NCBI GenBank assembly: GCA_937884975.1
Contig: CAKZZS010000073.1
Span: forward strand, 77,853-141,852
DNA from: an uncultured Clostridia bacterium
Lineage (GTDB): Bacteria; Bacillota; Clostridia; Oscillospirales; Acutalibacteraceae
Length of the DNA: 64,000 bases
Reading direction: 5' to 3'
Positions within the stretch are counted from its first letter, which is position 1, and the number at the start of each line of letters is the position of its first letter. This document shows positions 1-9,295 of the stretch, in pieces. Both the position numbers and the translations under genes were made by a program. A model generated the notes under the pieces. The model worked only from the letters and a program-made list of their open reading frames with translations, was not told the DNA's origin and searched no databases.

Positions 1-203
1 CTTGAAGAAAGCTCGGTCTCAATCAGAACACAGCAATTATAGAAATTCTGCTGCTCTTTATATCCCCAAGGCAGAGTTTCATAAAGCCTTGAGCATTTTA
101 TAACTTTTGTTCCCGGTAAAAGAGAAAGCGAGTCAAGAGCATTTTTTATATTCTCAAGTCGGTCGCCGATATTGGTGCCAATGCCGATTACTGCCTCACT
201 CAT
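1..203 (-). CDS. folK: 2-amino-4-hydroxy-6-hydroxymethyldihydropteridine pyrophosphokinase, N-terminal part
   Basis: The gene runs off the left edge, so only the first 67 codons are present. FolK transfers pyrophosphate from ATP to hydroxymethyldihydropterin in the folate pathway. The visible N terminus has the family motif GTNIGDR (usually GSNxGDR) at residues 8-14 and a YETLPWG segment near residue 43, both typical of HPPK. The ATG overlaps the folB stop codon by four bases (ATGA), so translation is probably coupled. It is the last visible gene of the minus-strand operon folE-folP-folB-folK. Confidence 0.9.
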   Translation of the reverse strand, partial: MSEAVIGIGTNIGDRLENIKNALDSLSLLPGTKVIKCSRLYETLPWGYKEQQNFYNCCVLIETELSS

Positions 204-562
204 TGCCTTGTCCTTTCAATTTTAACGCTCACATAATCAAAATCCGCCTTAATCGGAGCGTCGGGCTTTTTGACCTCAACGGTAACTCTTTCGATTTTTT
301 CAAACGATAAAAGAAGCTCCTGCGCTACCCTTTGAGCAGCGCGTTCGATAAGGTCGTCCGTCTGTGAGGTAAAAGCATTTAACGCGGTTTTAATAATCTT
401 TGCGTAGCTTACGGTATCCTCCACATTGTCGCTCGCGCACGGAACGCTTAAATCAACAAAGGCGTCAATATCCATTAAAAAGAACTGGCCGTCCTTTTTT
501 TCAAATTCATTGACACCGTGAAAAGCGAATATTTTAAGATTTTTAACGCTGATACAGTCCAT
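200..562 (-). CDS. folB: dihydroneopterin aldolase
   Basis: FolB cleaves 7,8-dihydroneopterin to 6-hydroxymethyl-dihydropterin and glycolaldehyde in the cytoplasm. The 120-residue length is normal. Residues 15-21 read HGVNEFE, the family's FxGxxxxE pterin-site motif; LIER at 71-74 carries a conserved Glu; KKPDAP at 98-103 carries the catalytic Lys region. It begins 2 bases after the folP stop and its own stop overlaps the folK start. Context and motifs agree, so the call is firm. Confidence 0.93.
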   Translation of the reverse strand: MDCISVKNLKIFAFHGVNEFEKKDGQFFLMDIDAFVDLSVPCASDNVEDTVSYAKIIKTALNAFTSQTDDLIERAAQRVAQELLLSFEKIERVTVEVKKPDAPIKADFDYVSVKIERTRQ

Positions 563-564
563 AT

Positions 565-1395
565 TTACCCCCTGAACAAAGCGTCTGCGGTTTTAAGCGC
601 AAGGGCATTTTCCCTGACGTGATGAACACGCACAAAGTCGGTTTTTCCCATAACAGCCGCCGTATTTGCCGCAATTGTACCGAAAAGCAAGTCCTCACCG
701 TCTGCTTCGCTTGAATTCTTTATTACCCTTTTACATGAAAGAGCGGTAAGAAGAGCTATGTCTTCCCTCTTTAAAAAAGAAATATTTCGGATTAACTCAA
801 GATTATCTTCGTAACCTTTTCCGAAGCCAATGCCCATATCAAGCATAATCTGATTTTTATTTATACCGAAGGAAACGCATTTTTCGGTTATTTCATCAAA
901 AAACGAATTGACGCATTCAACCGTTTTTCCGTTATAGTCAAGTGCTGTTGAGGAATCGGCTCCGCCCGTGTGAGTAATAATCCAGCCTGCGTTATATTCT
1001 TTTATAATCCGAGCCATTTCGGGATTGAAAACGCCGCTGACGTCGTTAATTATTTTCGCTCCGTTTTTAATCGAAAACAGAGCGACAGACGTATAAAACG
1101 TATCGACAGAAACGGGAACATCAACAGTTTGAGTCAATTTTTCAAGTAGAGGTGAAAGAAGCTCAATTTCCTCTTGAGCGCTTTTTTTAATATGCCCGGG
1201 TCTTGTTGACTGCGCTCCGACATCAATTATATGAGCTCCGTCACGGCACATCTCCTTAGCCCTTTTCAACTGGGAAGAAACATCCGTATATCTTCCGCCG
1301 TCAAAAAAGGAGTCGTCGGTAATATTAAGAATACCCATTATGTAGGTTTTTTCACCTAACGGGAAAGAAAATCCCGAGCCGGAAAAAGAGCGCAT
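565..1395 (-). CDS. folP: dihydropteroate synthase
   Basis: FolP joins p-aminobenzoate to the pterin pyrophosphate made by FolK; it is the sulfonamide target. The protein has 276 residues, the usual length. Visible motifs: MGILNITDDSFFDGG at 20-34 (the family normally has TPDSF, so Pro is replaced by Asp here), DVGAQSTRPG at 58-67, SVDTF at 96-100, INDVSG, and a C-terminal RVHHV where RVHDV is usual. The two substitutions are mild and occur in conserved loops, so they are worth noting but do not change the call. It starts directly after folE with a 1-base gap. Confidence 0.93.
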   Translation of the reverse strand: MRSFSGSGFSFPLGEKTYIMGILNITDDSFFDGGRYTDVSSQLKRAKEMCRDGAHIIDVGAQSTRPGHIKKSAQEEIELLSPLLEKLTQTVDVPVSVDTFYTSVALFSIKNGAKIINDVSGVFNPEMARIIKEYNAGWIITHTGGADSSTALDYNGKTVECVNSFFDEITEKCVSFGINKNQIMLDMGIGFGKGYEDNLELIRNISFLKREDIALLTALSCKRVIKNSSEADGEDLLFGTIAANTAAVMGKTDFVRVHHVRENALALKTADALFRG

Positions 1396-1396
1396 A

Positions 1397-1957
1397 TTAT
1401 TCGCCTCCGAAAAGACTCATTACCTCTGCCCTGGTTCTTGCGTCACTTCTCATACAGCCTCTCAATGCCGAGGTTCTTGTAACGGCTCCTGCGGCGCGTA
1501 TGCCTCGCATAGTCATACATAGATGCTCCGCTTCAACAAGAACGGCAACGCCCTTCGGATGAAGATTTGTTTCAAGAAAGTCCGCAATTTGAGAAGTAAG
1601 CCTTTCCTGAAGCTGGGGACGTTTTGAATAAAAATCGACTATTCTTGCAAGCTTGGAAAGCCCGAGAACCTTTCCGTCCGACGGGATATATGCAATATGA
1701 GCCTTTCCGATAAACGGAAGAAGATGATGCTCGCACATTGAGTAAAGAGGAATATCCTTAACTATTACCATTTCATCGTTCTTTCCCTCATTAAAGAGCT
1801 TCAAATGCTTTTCTGCATTTCCCTCAAGCCCTGAAAAGACCTCTTCATACATTCTTGCAACTCTTTGGGGCGTTTCAACAAGACCCTCTCTGTCAGGGTC
1901 TTCGCCTATAGCGATAAGAATTTCCCTTACTGCATTTTCAATTCTCTTTTTATCCAT
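1397..1957 (-). CDS. folE: GTP cyclohydrolase I
   Basis: FolE converts GTP to dihydroneopterin triphosphate, the first step of folate synthesis. The 186-residue protein has the zinc ligands Cys75 and His78 in [10 protein letters not shown] and Cys147 in [11 protein letters not shown], and the C-terminal TRTSALRG segment of the type IA enzyme. Its start overlaps the end of the upstream LCP-like gene by 8 bases, so the two are co-transcribed. This is the first committed enzyme of the operon, followed by folP, folB and folK. Confidence 0.95.
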   Translation of the reverse strand: MDKKRIENAVREILIAIGEDPDREGLVETPQRVARMYEEVFSGLEGNAEKHLKLFNEGKNDEMVIVKDIPLYSMCEHHLLPFIGKAHIAYIPSDGKVLGLSKLARIVDFYSKRPQLQERLTSQIADFLETNLHPKGVAVLVEAEHLCMTMRGIRAAGAVTRTSALRGCMRSDARTRAEVMSLFGGE

Positions 1958-2807
1958 TATCCGTCACCTCCGCTGTATTACTTATAACAGCCGTCTTTTT
2001 ACGCAGAGAATCCTTAAAGAAGGCGTCCGCCGTAGAAGAATAAAGGCTGAAATCCTTTGCAGAAATATTAGTATTCACCTTATTTATAAGGCGGTCAAAG
2101 GTTTCCTGTGAGGCGGTGAGCTTTGAAGTGTTGATATAATAATCAAGCACATCCGCAAAAAGACGGCTTCTTCCGTCTGCGTCAAGGTATTTAAAATAGC
2201 TTAATACCGTGTCGCCCGTAGCGGACTGCACACCCTCGTCAAGAATAAGAATATAATCGTTACCTTTATAATTGATTTTTTCATCCGATTCAATTTCGAC
2301 ATCGCCGAGATAAGAAACTATACTTTTAAAATTAGTCTCCGTGACATCCAAAAACCTGTCAAGCTTTACTCCGTAGCATTTTTCAACCGCCTGCACAAGT
2401 CCCTCTGCGCCGGAGGAGGAATAAACCTTTTCAAAATCCGTCTCAATTCCGTCAAGGGTAATTACCGTATCCGTTTCAAAGGACTGAACCGAAAGAAGCT
2501 TTGCGTTCATATCCATATACAGCACGCCGAAGAACTTAAGCTCACGGTTACTGTTCGAACAAATCGTAAGCACGTTTGCGCTGCCCGAATAAGAGACAGG
2601 CGCGGTATCGCTTTCGGTTTGAGTCTCCTCGGTTACGGCAGTAGTCTTTCTGTCAACAAGATTACTCAGTTTAAAATTAACGCTTTTGAGCAAAATCAGA
2701 AAAGAAACTGCCGCAAGCAAAATTGAAAAGCTTAAAAATGCGATTATAAAGGTTGCGTAGGTTTTTTTACGTTTTCTTTTCTCCTTGTCAAACTGCAAGG
2801 AGGTCAT
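1950..2807 (-). CDS. membrane-anchored LytR-CpsA-Psr (LCP)-like protein, divergent
   Basis: The protein has a basic N terminus, one membrane helix (about residues 18-40 from the chosen ATG), a Thr/Ser-rich linker and an LCP-like extracellular domain. LCP-like segments are a [20 protein letters not shown] stretch and the following [14 protein letters not shown] stretch. LCP enzymes attach wall polymers to peptidoglycan, but the catalytic Arg motifs (SIPRD and the late RxxRQ) are not recognisable, so activity is doubtful. An in-frame GTG lies 24 bases upstream at 2831; the likely transcription start near 2837 leaves it no leader, so ATG 2807 is preferred. It heads the folate operon, an odd partnership. 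Confidence 0.6.
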   Translation of the reverse strand: MTSLQFDKEKRKRKKTYATFIIAFLSFSILLAAVSFLILLKSVNFKLSNLVDRKTTAVTEETQTESDTAPVSYSGSANVLTICSNSNRELKFFGVLYMDMNAKLLSVQSFETDTVITLDGIETDFEKVYSSSGAEGLVQAVEKCYGVKLDRFLDVTETNFKSIVSYLGDVEIESDEKINYKGNDYILILDEGVQSATGDTVLSYFKYLDADGRSRLFADVLDYYINTSKLTASQETFDRLINKVNTNISAKDFSLYSSTADAFFKDSLRKKTAVISNTAEVTDNG

Positions 2808-2843
2808 ATTGTTCTTTTTCAAAGCCTGCACCCCATTTGGTTT

Positions 2844-2872
2844 ATTATATCATAAAGAAAAATAAAACTCAA
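2844..2872 (-). promoter_or_regulatory. sigma-A-type promoter of the LCP-like/fol operon
   Basis: On the minus strand TTGAGT (2872-2867) is followed by a 17-base spacer and a perfect TATAAT (2849-2844). The -35 box lies inside the 3' arm of the clpX terminator, so termination and initiation are packed into the same 40 bases. Confidence 0.65.
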
Positions 2873-2899
2873 TGCAATTATTATGCACTGAGTTTTATT
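2862..2899 (-). terminator. terminator after clpX
   Basis: An inverted repeat (AAAACTCAGTGCA / TGCATTGAGTTTT with one mismatch) with a short AT-rich loop, followed on the minus strand by a T-rich tract. It lies 27 bases after the clpX stop. Confidence 0.75.
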
Positions 2900-2925
2900 A
2901 TTTGAAATTATCTTGTTTTTATAAA

Positions 2926-4188
2926 TCAGCCTGCGTTTGTTTTCTGATTTCTGATAATCTGCGGTTCAGCCTTACCCATTACGCAGTCTGCGGTTATAAT
3001 CACCTTTGAAATGGATTTGTCCGACGGGGAAGTATACATCGTGGGCATAAGCACGGACTCCATAATTGAGCGAAGTCCCCTGGCTCCCGTATTCTTCTCA
3101 AGCGTCAAATCGGCAACCGCGTCAAGAGCGTCATCGGTAAATTCAAGTTCAACGCCGTCCATATCAAGAAGCGCCTTGAATTGCTTTACAATAGCGTTTT
3201 TCGGCTCTTTAAGGATTTTTACGAGCGCAGCCCTGTCAAGCGGAGAAAGCGCCGTAATAACGGGAATTCTGCCCACAAGCTCCGGAATAAGACCGAATTT
3301 GACCAAATCCTGGGGAATGACCTGAGAGAGCAGTTCTTCGGTGTCCTGCGCCTTTGCGGTGTCGACATCGCGGTTGAAACCGAGCGAGGAATTATGAACC
3401 CGTTTTTCAACTATCTTTTCTATCCCGTCAAAAGCGCCGGCGCAGATAAAGAGAATATTGGACGTGTCAACCTGGATGAAATCCTGCTGGGGATGCTTTC
3501 TGCCTCCCTGCGGAGGAACGTTTGAAACGGTACCCTCAAGGATTTTCAGAAGAGCCTGCTGAACGCCCTCGCCGCTGACATCACGGGTGATAGAGGTGTT
3601 CTCGCTCTTTCTTCCGATTTTGTCAATTTCGTCAACATAGATTATTCCGCGTTCCGCCTTTTCAATATCATAGTCAGCCGCCTGGATAAGACGAAGAAGA
3701 ATGTTTTCAACATCCTCGCCGACATATCCTGCCTCGGTAAGAGTGGTGGCGTCCGCAATAGCGAACGGAACGTCAAGGATTTTTGCAAGCGTCTGGGCAA
3801 GCATTGTTTTACCAACGCCCGTAGGACCCAAAAGAAGAATATTACTCTTCTGCAAATCAACCTTGGTCTGATAACCCTTGTATATTCTCTTGTAATGGTT
3901 ATAAACCGCAACGGAAAGCGCTATTTTTGCATTATCCTGTCCAATGACATATTCGTCAAGCTGTTTCTTAAGCTCAACGGGAGTCGGCAAACGGGAAAAG
4001 TCAAATTTATTTTTCGGAGTTTTCTGTTTAGTAACATTCTCCTCCTCAATAATTGACATGCAAACACCGATACATTCGTCGCAAATGCAAACCTTCGGTC
4101 CTGCTATAAGCTTTGAAACCTGATTCTGCGTTTTGCCGCAAAATGAACAGTGAAGCACCTTTTCCTTTGTGTCATTATCTCTTGCCAT
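2926..4188 (-). CDS. clpX: ATP-dependent Clp protease ATP-binding subunit ClpX
   Basis: ClpX is the hexameric AAA+ unfoldase that feeds substrates to ClpP. The 420-residue form starts at ATG 4188, which has an AGGAG ribosome site; the frame is open 57 bases further but without one. Domains: N-terminal zinc-binding domain with Cys14, Cys17, Cys36 and Cys39; Walker A GPTGVGKT at 121-128; Walker B YVDEID at 184-189; the GGRKHPQ pore/RKH loop; and LGF, a variant of the IGF loop that docks on ClpP. It follows clpP by 28 bases in the order tig-clpP-clpX. Confidence 0.97.
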   Translation of the reverse strand: MARDNDTKEKVLHCSFCGKTQNQVSKLIAGPKVCICDECIGVCMSIIEEENVTKQKTPKNKFDFSRLPTPVELKKQLDEYVIGQDNAKIALSVAVYNHYKRIYKGYQTKVDLQKSNILLLGPTGVGKTMLAQTLAKILDVPFAIADATTLTEAGYVGEDVENILLRLIQAADYDIEKAERGIIYVDEIDKIGRKSENTSITRDVSGEGVQQALLKILEGTVSNVPPQGGRKHPQQDFIQVDTSNILFICAGAFDGIEKIVEKRVHNSSLGFNRDVDTAKAQDTEELLSQVIPQDLVKFGLIPELVGRIPVITALSPLDRAALVKILKEPKNAIVKQFKALLDMDGVELEFTDDALDAVADLTLEKNTGARGLRSIMESVLMPTMYTSPSDKSISKVIITADCVMGKAEPQIIRNQKTNAG

Positions 4189-4216
4189 CTTATTTTCTCC
4201 TGAAAGAAAACTTAAT

Positions 4217-4798
4217 TTATCTCTTATCGATAACCTTATCGACAATGCCGTATTCCATTGCTTCCGCGGCAGTCATAAAGTTATCTCTCTCCGTATCGGC
4301 AGCAATTACCTCAAGCGGTTTACCCGTATTCTCGGCAAGAATTCTGTTAAGATTTGCCTTAATACGCAGAATGTGGTTTGCGGTAATTTCAATATCCGTT
4401 GCCTGTCCCTGCGCGCCGCCGGAGGGCTGGTGAATCATAATTTCACTGTTGGGAAGCGCAAATCTCTTGCCCTTTGCGCCGCTTGAAAGCAGGAAAGCTC
4501 CCATACTTGCGGCAAGACCTATGCAGATAGTTGAAACATCACACTTGATGTACTGCATTGTATCGTAAATCGCCATACCGGCAGTTACGGAGCCGCCGGG
4601 AGAATTGATATAAAGGCTGATATCCTTTTCGCTGTCCTGACCCTCAAGGTAAAGAAGCTGCGCAACAACAAGCGAAGCGGTTGCATCGTTTACCTCATCG
4701 GAAAGGACGATAATTCTGTCGTTGAGGAGTCGGGAAAAAATGTCGTAGCTTCTCTCTCCCCTGTTAGTCTGTTCAACAACATAAGGAACTAATGCCAT
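4217..4798 (-). CDS. clpP: ATP-dependent Clp protease proteolytic subunit ClpP
   Basis: ClpP forms the tetradecameric serine protease chamber that works with ClpX. The 193-residue protein has the catalytic triad Ser98 ([10 protein letters not shown]), His123 (MIHQPSGG) and Asp172 (TERDNF). The start at ATG 4798 is chosen because AAGGAG sits 8 bases upstream; the GTG three codons earlier would overlap that site. No long propeptide is present. It lies between tig and clpX in the usual order. Confidence 0.97.
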   Translation of the reverse strand: MALVPYVVEQTNRGERSYDIFSRLLNDRIIVLSDEVNDATASLVVAQLLYLEGQDSEKDISLYINSPGGSVTAGMAIYDTMQYIKCDVSTICIGLAASMGAFLLSSGAKGKRFALPNSEIMIHQPSGGAQGQATDIEITANHILRIKANLNRILAENTGKPLEVIAADTERDNFMTAAEAMEYGIVDKVIDKR

Positions 4799-4861
4799 AG
4801 CTATCACTCCTTAAAAAATGGTATAAGTTAATTATTGGTTAAAAGCGAGGAAACTAAACTG

Positions 4862-6376
4862 TTATTTATCCTCTGTCTTTTTTGCGGCTGTTTTCTTTGC
4901 CGCGGGCTTCTTTTCTTCGGAAGCGGTTTTCTTTGCCGCAGGCTTTTTAGCAGCCGTCTTTTTCTCGGCGGGCTTCTTTTCTTCAGCAGCAGTTTTCTTC
5001 GCAGCAGGCTTCTTTGCAGCCGTCTTCTTTGCGGCAGGTTTTTCTTCCTTACCGTCATCTGCCTTCTTTGCTGCAGGCTTCTTTGCAGCAGCCTTTTCAC
5101 CTGCAACAGCATTTGACTTGATTACGTCAATAGCGGTAGCTCTGACAATGTCGCCCGTGATATTTTCTGCAGGAAGAGCCTTTTTAATCTGCTCAACGTC
5201 CATATTATACATTTCTGCAAGCTTTGTATATTCAGCCTCAATAGCTTCGTCGGTAGCCTCAATTTTTTCCTTCTTGACGATTTCATCAAGAGCGAGATTG
5301 AGCTTAACCTCTTTAAGAGCCTTTTCCTTAAAGCTGTCGCGAAGAGCGTTGTTATCCATTCCCGTGTACTTAAGGTACATATCCATACTGAGTCCCTGCA
5401 TCTGGAGACGGTAGCCGAAATCGTCAACATCGGAGTCTATCTGTCTGTCAACCATCTGGTCGGGAATTTCGGCAGTGATGCCATCTGCAACCTTGTCAAG
5501 AAGCTCGTTTGTAAAATCAATATCGGCTGTTTCTTCACGGCGCTTTTTGATTTCTTCCTTGATGTTCTTCTTAAGCTCGTCAAGAGTATCAAACTCACTG
5601 ACATCCATTGCGAAATCGTCGTCAAGAGCAGGAAGCTCCTTCTTCTTGATTTCGTGAAGCTTAATTCTGAACATAGCCTCTTTGCCTGCAAGCTCTTCCG
5701 AGCCGTAGTCACCGGGGAAGTTGACAATTATTTCAAATTCTTCGTCAGCCTTATGACCGATAATCTGGTCTTCGAAGCCGGGAATAAAGGAATTAGAGCC
5801 GATTTCAAGCTCATAATTTTCACCCTTGCCGCCTTCAAAAGCCTTACCGTCAGTGAAGCCCTCAAAGTCGATTACGGCGATATCGCCCTTCTTAACTGCG
5901 CGGTCTTCAACAGTAACTGTTCTTGAGTTCTGCTCACGAAGTCTTTCAAGCTCGCTCTTTACGTCCTCGGCTGTAACCTTAACTGCCTTCTTTTCAGCCT
6001 TAAGACCCTTGTACTTGCCGAGTTTAACCTCGGGCTTTACAACAACCTTGAGTGAAAACTCAACGCCTTCCTTGCCGATTTTTTCAATATTTACGTCATA
6101 GGGAGAAGCAACTATTTCAAGCTTTGCCTCGTCAATAGCCGCGGAGACAACCTCCGGATAAAGCTCGTCAAAAGCGTCCTCATAGAAAACGCCCTGGCCG
6201 TAAACCTTTTCAATTAAGGCTCTGGGCGCTTTACCCTTTCTGAAGCCCTGAACGGTAATTCTTTTTCTCTGCTTACGGTATGCCTTTTCAACCGCAGCTT
6301 CAAACTGCTCGGCATCAACCGTGATTTCAAGCTCATAAACGTTTGTTTCAACGTTCTTTGATGATTTTAAGCTCAT
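4862..6376 (-). CDS. tig: trigger factor with a lysine/alanine-rich C-terminal tail
   Basis: Trigger factor is the ribosome-bound chaperone and prolyl isomerase. The protein has the N-terminal ribosome-binding domain with GFRKGKAPR (the signature near residue 45), an FKBP-type domain at about 155-245 and the helical C-terminal arms. At 504 residues it is longer than the usual 430-450: residues 429-504 are a low-complexity tail of repeated KPAAKK/KTAAKK units with EEKK spacers, resembling histone H1-like or nucleic-acid-binding tails. The tail is in frame and ends in EDK, so it is coding rather than a frameshift. The start has GGAGG 8 bases upstream. First gene of tig-clpP-clpX. Confidence 0.95.
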   Translation of the reverse strand: MSLKSSKNVETNVYELEITVDAEQFEAAVEKAYRKQRKRITVQGFRKGKAPRALIEKVYGQGVFYEDAFDELYPEVVSAAIDEAKLEIVASPYDVNIEKIGKEGVEFSLKVVVKPEVKLGKYKGLKAEKKAVKVTAEDVKSELERLREQNSRTVTVEDRAVKKGDIAVIDFEGFTDGKAFEGGKGENYELEIGSNSFIPGFEDQIIGHKADEEFEIIVNFPGDYGSEELAGKEAMFRIKLHEIKKKELPALDDDFAMDVSEFDTLDELKKNIKEEIKKRREETADIDFTNELLDKVADGITAEIPDQMVDRQIDSDVDDFGYRLQMQGLSMDMYLKYTGMDNNALRDSFKEKALKEVKLNLALDEIVKKEKIEATDEAIEAEYTKLAEMYNMDVEQIKKALPAENITGDIVRATAIDVIKSNAVAGEKAAAKKPAAKKADDGKEEKPAAKKTAAKKPAAKKTAAEEKKPAEKKTAAKKPAAKKTASEEKKPAAKKTAAKKTEDK

Positions 6377-6413
6377 TTAATAATTCCTCCAAATAATATA
6401 TATGCAAATAATT

Positions 6414-6442
6414 ATTATAGCATAAGATTACAAATATTTCCA
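6414..6442 (-). promoter_or_regulatory. promoter of tig-clpP-clpX
   Basis: The minus strand has an extended -10 (TGCTATAAT; hexamer 6419-6414) with a TGGAAA -35 (6442-6437) at 17 bases. It lies about 40 bases upstream of the tig start codon. Confidence 0.6.
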
Positions 6443-6452
6443 CCTTTTTTTA

Positions 6453-7148
6453 TTATTTTATTTTTTCTATCAATTTGGGACAAAACTTAAGATAATCCCC
6501 GGAAATAAGCGAAAAAACGATACCGTCGCTTTCGCCCTGAAAAGCGTACTTATGAGCCTCGCCGTGAAGGTGCGCATAGTAGCAGCGTTTAATTCCCCTT
6601 TTTACAAGCGTCTGATATATTTCCTCACATCTTGCGTTTCGGGAAATGGGCGGATAATGAAGAAAGACAATTGGTTCGCCGCCGAGCTTTTCGGCTTCGT
6701 CAATGGACTTATTTAGTCTTCCGACCTCCCTTAAAATCAGCTTTTCCTGTTCGGGAGATTCGTCGTCAAAAAACCATCCCCGTGTTCCGCAAACGGCAAA
6801 ATCACCGATACGGAACGCGTTATTGAAAAGAATTTCAATTGTATCAAAAGAATTTTCCTCGAAAAACTTTTCCATTTTTGTTTTGGTTTCCCACCAGTAA
6901 TCGTGATTACCCTTGAGAAAAATCTTTTTGCCGGGCAGTGAATTTAAAAACGCAAAATCCTCTTTTGTGTTTTCAAGGCTCATTTCCCACGAAATATCAC
7001 CTGCGACGACAACAGTGTCTTCACCCTTTACGAGGGCGCGCCAATTATTTTCCAGCCGCGAAACATAATTGTTCCAACCGCTGAAAATATCCATAGGCTT
7101 ATTTGTTTTAAGCGACAGATGAGTGTCGCCCAATGCGAATAAAGACAT
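6453..7148 (-). CDS. calcineurin-like metallophosphoesterase
   Basis: A 231-residue protein of the metallophosphatase fold. The dinuclear metal site is complete: GDTH (Asp8, His10), VAGDIS, LKGNHDYWW, a HYPP segment, and AHLHGE near the C terminus. Substrate is not evident; the family hydrolyses phosphomono- or phosphodiesters. The start at ATG 7148 has GGAG upstream; the frame is open for 33 further codons but those overlap the divergent DUF1540 gene and would give an implausible hydrophobic leader. Single gene, divergent from its neighbour. Confidence 0.85.
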   Translation of the reverse strand: MSLFALGDTHLSLKTNKPMDIFSGWNNYVSRLENNWRALVKGEDTVVVAGDISWEMSLENTKEDFAFLNSLPGKKIFLKGNHDYWWETKTKMEKFFEENSFDTIEILFNNAFRIGDFAVCGTRGWFFDDESPEQEKLILREVGRLNKSIDEAEKLGGEPIVFLHYPPISRNARCEEIYQTLVKRGIKRCYYAHLHGEAHKYAFQGESDGIVFSLISGDYLKFCPKLIEKIK

Positions 7149-7193
7149 AAAAGCACTCCGAATAACAAATAATAAAAACGCGGAGGTGAAAAA

Positions 7194-7379
7194 ATGAACA
7201 AAGAAAAAAACTATATCAGCTGCGAAGCGGTAAACTGCCTTTACCACAAGGGCAAGGACACCTGCACAGCCGAAAAAATCAAGGTTGCAAATCAGGGAGC
7301 GTGCTGTTGCGACGACACAAAATGTTCAAGCTTCAAAATGACGGAAGCAACGACAAAGAACAACCCAATGCCAACCTGA
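7194..7379 (+). CDS. small cysteine-rich DUF1540 protein
   Basis: A 61-residue protein with seven Cys: a CEAVNC pair, a lone Cys in GKDTC, a CCC cluster and KCSSFK. This spacing and the final CSxF match DUF1540, a domain common in spore-forming Firmicutes that probably binds a metal. The start has GGAGGTG 6 bases upstream. It is the only plus-strand gene in the first 25 kb and its promoter must lie within the 5' end of the divergent phosphoesterase. Function unknown. Confidence 0.85.
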   Translation: MNKEKNYISCEAVNCLYHKGKDTCTAEKIKVANQGACCCDDTKCSSFKMTEATTKNNPMPT

Positions 7380-7389
7380 TTATAAAATC

Positions 7390-7415
7390 CGAGGACGCAG
7401 AGCGTCCTCACTGTT
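7390..7415. terminator. bidirectional terminator between DUF1540 gene and thrC
   Basis: A perfect GAGGACGC/GCGTCCTC stem with a 3-base loop (7391-7409), with ACTGTTTTTAT on the plus side and GGATTTTATAATC on the minus side. It separates two convergent genes. Confidence 0.8.
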
Positions 7416-7416
7416 T

Positions 7417-8910
7417 TTATATACCGAGCATATCCATTACAACCTGCGGCATATCCTCTTTGGAAGTAACGTTATTGAATCTCGGCGTTTTGTTTTTAAG
7501 ACTTACAAGCTGTTCGGGAACAGGAACGCGAGTGAACTCATTTAGCTCATCAACCATTGAAAACTCATCGGTTGAAGTAATGCTGTCTTTAACGGCTGAA
7601 AGAACGCTCTTTGAGAATTTATACGGATTAGCCGTAGAAGCTATTACCATAGGCGTTTTATCGCCCGTTTTTTCAATATAACTGTTTGCAACGTTGACTG
7701 CAACCGCAGTGTGAGTGTCGCAAAGATAATTATATTTTTCGTAAATTTCCTTAATGGTTTTCTTTGTTGCCTCATCGTCGCAGCAGCCTGCGGCAAAATC
7801 CTTTTGCAAATAAGAAAGCACGCTGTCGGAGACCTGATATTTTCCGTCGGTTGAAAGCTTATTCATCAAATCCCTGATTATTTCATCATCCATTCCCGAA
7901 AGCAGGAAAAGAAGCCTTTCAAGGTTTGAAGAAATGAGAATATCCATCGACGGAGAAGCGGTCATATAAAACTTTCTGTTTTTATCGTAAACGCCGGTAT
8001 TGATAAAATCGGTCAGAACGTTATTTGCATTTGAAGCGCAAATAAGCTTATTTATCGGAACGCCCATTTCCTTTGCATAGTATGCGGCAAGGATATTTCC
8101 GAAATTACCCGTAGGTACGGTTACGTTCATCTTTTCGCCGAGTTTAATACTGCCTTGCTCAACAAGGTCGCAGTAAGCGGAAACATAATAAACTATCTGC
8201 GGAACAAGTCTTCCCCAGTTAATTGAATTTGCCGAAGAGAACGCAAGTGAATTCTCTTTGAATTTTTCCTCTATCTTTTTATTGGTAAAAATTGTCTTTA
8301 CGCCGTTTTGCGCGTCGTCAAAATTACCTTTAATTGCGCAAACGGATACATTTTCACCCTCTTGGGTTGTCATCTGCAGCTTCTGCATGGGACTTACGCC
8401 GTCGACGGGGTAAAATACAAGAATTTTTGTGTGGGGAACATCCTTAAAGCCTTCAAGAGCAGCTTTACCCGTATCGCCCGATGTGGCGACAAGAATAACA
8501 ATTTCTTTGTCGGGACAGGATTTTTGAGCCGAAACGGTAAGAAGATAAGGAAGAAGCTGAAGCGCCATATCCTTAAATGCGCAGGTAGGTCCTCTCCACA
8601 ATTCAAGAAGATTAACGTTGCCGTAAACATTTACCGTGGGAGCAATTTTTTCGGAGGAAAACTTTCCTTTCTTATACGCATTTTCAACGCAATAATTAAG
8701 CTGTTCTTCGGTAAAATCGGTAAGGTAAAGCTTTAATATTTCCTTTGCTCTTGAAATGTAATCGAGCGAAATAAGAGAGCTGATTTTTTCAAGCGAAAGC
8801 GTAGGGATAGTTTCGGGGACAAACAAGCCTCCCTCCGAAGAAATACCCTTCGCAATTGCCTGCGACGAGGTAAAGCCGATATTCTTATCTCTTGTGCTTA
8901 TGTATTTCAT
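7417..8910 (-). CDS. thrC: threonine synthase
   Basis: ThrC converts O-phosphohomoserine to threonine with pyridoxal phosphate. The 497-residue protein matches the long form of the family. The PLP Lys is Lys113 in GPTCAFKDMALQ; SGDTGKAALEGF binds the phosphate; TGNFGN is the usual cofactor-ring motif. Its N terminus, MKYISTRDKN, is also typical. It follows yraN by 16 bases and is probably the last gene of the lepB-lepB-rbgA-rnhB-yraN run, though it could have its own promoter. Confidence 0.95.
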   Translation of the reverse strand: MKYISTRDKNIGFTSSQAIAKGISSEGGLFVPETIPTLSLEKISSLISLDYISRAKEILKLYLTDFTEEQLNYCVENAYKKGKFSSEKIAPTVNVYGNVNLLELWRGPTCAFKDMALQLLPYLLTVSAQKSCPDKEIVILVATSGDTGKAALEGFKDVPHTKILVFYPVDGVSPMQKLQMTTQEGENVSVCAIKGNFDDAQNGVKTIFTNKKIEEKFKENSLAFSSANSINWGRLVPQIVYYVSAYCDLVEQGSIKLGEKMNVTVPTGNFGNILAAYYAKEMGVPINKLICASNANNVLTDFINTGVYDKNRKFYMTASPSMDILISSNLERLLFLLSGMDDEIIRDLMNKLSTDGKYQVSDSVLSYLQKDFAAGCCDDEATKKTIKEIYEKYNYLCDTHTAVAVNVANSYIEKTGDKTPMVIASTANPYKFSKSVLSAVKDSITSTDEFSMVDELNEFTRVPVPEQLVSLKNKTPRFNNVTSKEDMPQVVMDMLGI

Positions 8911-8926
8911 AAGTCCTCCTTAAGTA

Positions 8927-9295
8927 CTAATATGCCGTAATATCAAACGCGTTTTCTATAAGGTTAATGCTTTTAACCGTTTCGTCCTCAATAATTACCT
9001 CTGCTATATCGAAACGGGGCTGTAAAGCGGTTGGATTTTGAGAAAGAAAAACGTTTGATGTTGAAATAATCTTTTTTCTTTTTGAAACCGTAACCGAATC
9101 GGACGGATTAAACATCTGCCCGGGGGACCTTGTTTTAACCTCAACGAAAACAAGGTATTTCTTATTTTCGGCGATAATATCAATTTCCCCGAAACGGGAA
9201 TGAAAGTTGGCGGCAACAATATTATAGCCTTTCTTTCTTAAATACCTTGCCGTTTCAAGCTCGCCTAATTTGCCCGTATCGCCTTTATTCATCAC
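8927..9295 (-). CDS. YraN/UPF0102 family putative endonuclease
   Basis: A 122-residue member of the YraN family, which has a Holliday-junction-resolvase-like nuclease fold. The active-site pattern is visible: FGEIDII (Glu37, Asp39) and FVEVKTR (Glu52, Lys54). Its start overlaps the rnhB stop by four bases. Its linkage to rnhB and rbgA is conserved in many Firmicutes. Biochemical role is not established. Confidence 0.88.
   Translation of the reverse strand: MMNKGDTGKLGELETARYLRKKGYNIVAANFHSRFGEIDIIAENKKYLVFVEVKTRSPGQMFNPSDSVTVSKRKKIISTSNVFLSQNPTALQPRFDIAEVIIEDETVKSINLIENAFDITAY

Noticed and set aside
4828..5116. Lys/Arg- and Cys/Leu-rich frames on both strands over the tig tail
   Set aside because: They are shadows of the repetitive KPAAKK codons of trigger factor.
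7148..7247. Longer N terminus for the metallophosphoesterase
   Set aside because: It would overlap the divergent DUF1540 gene and lacks a ribosome site; GGAG precedes ATG 7148.
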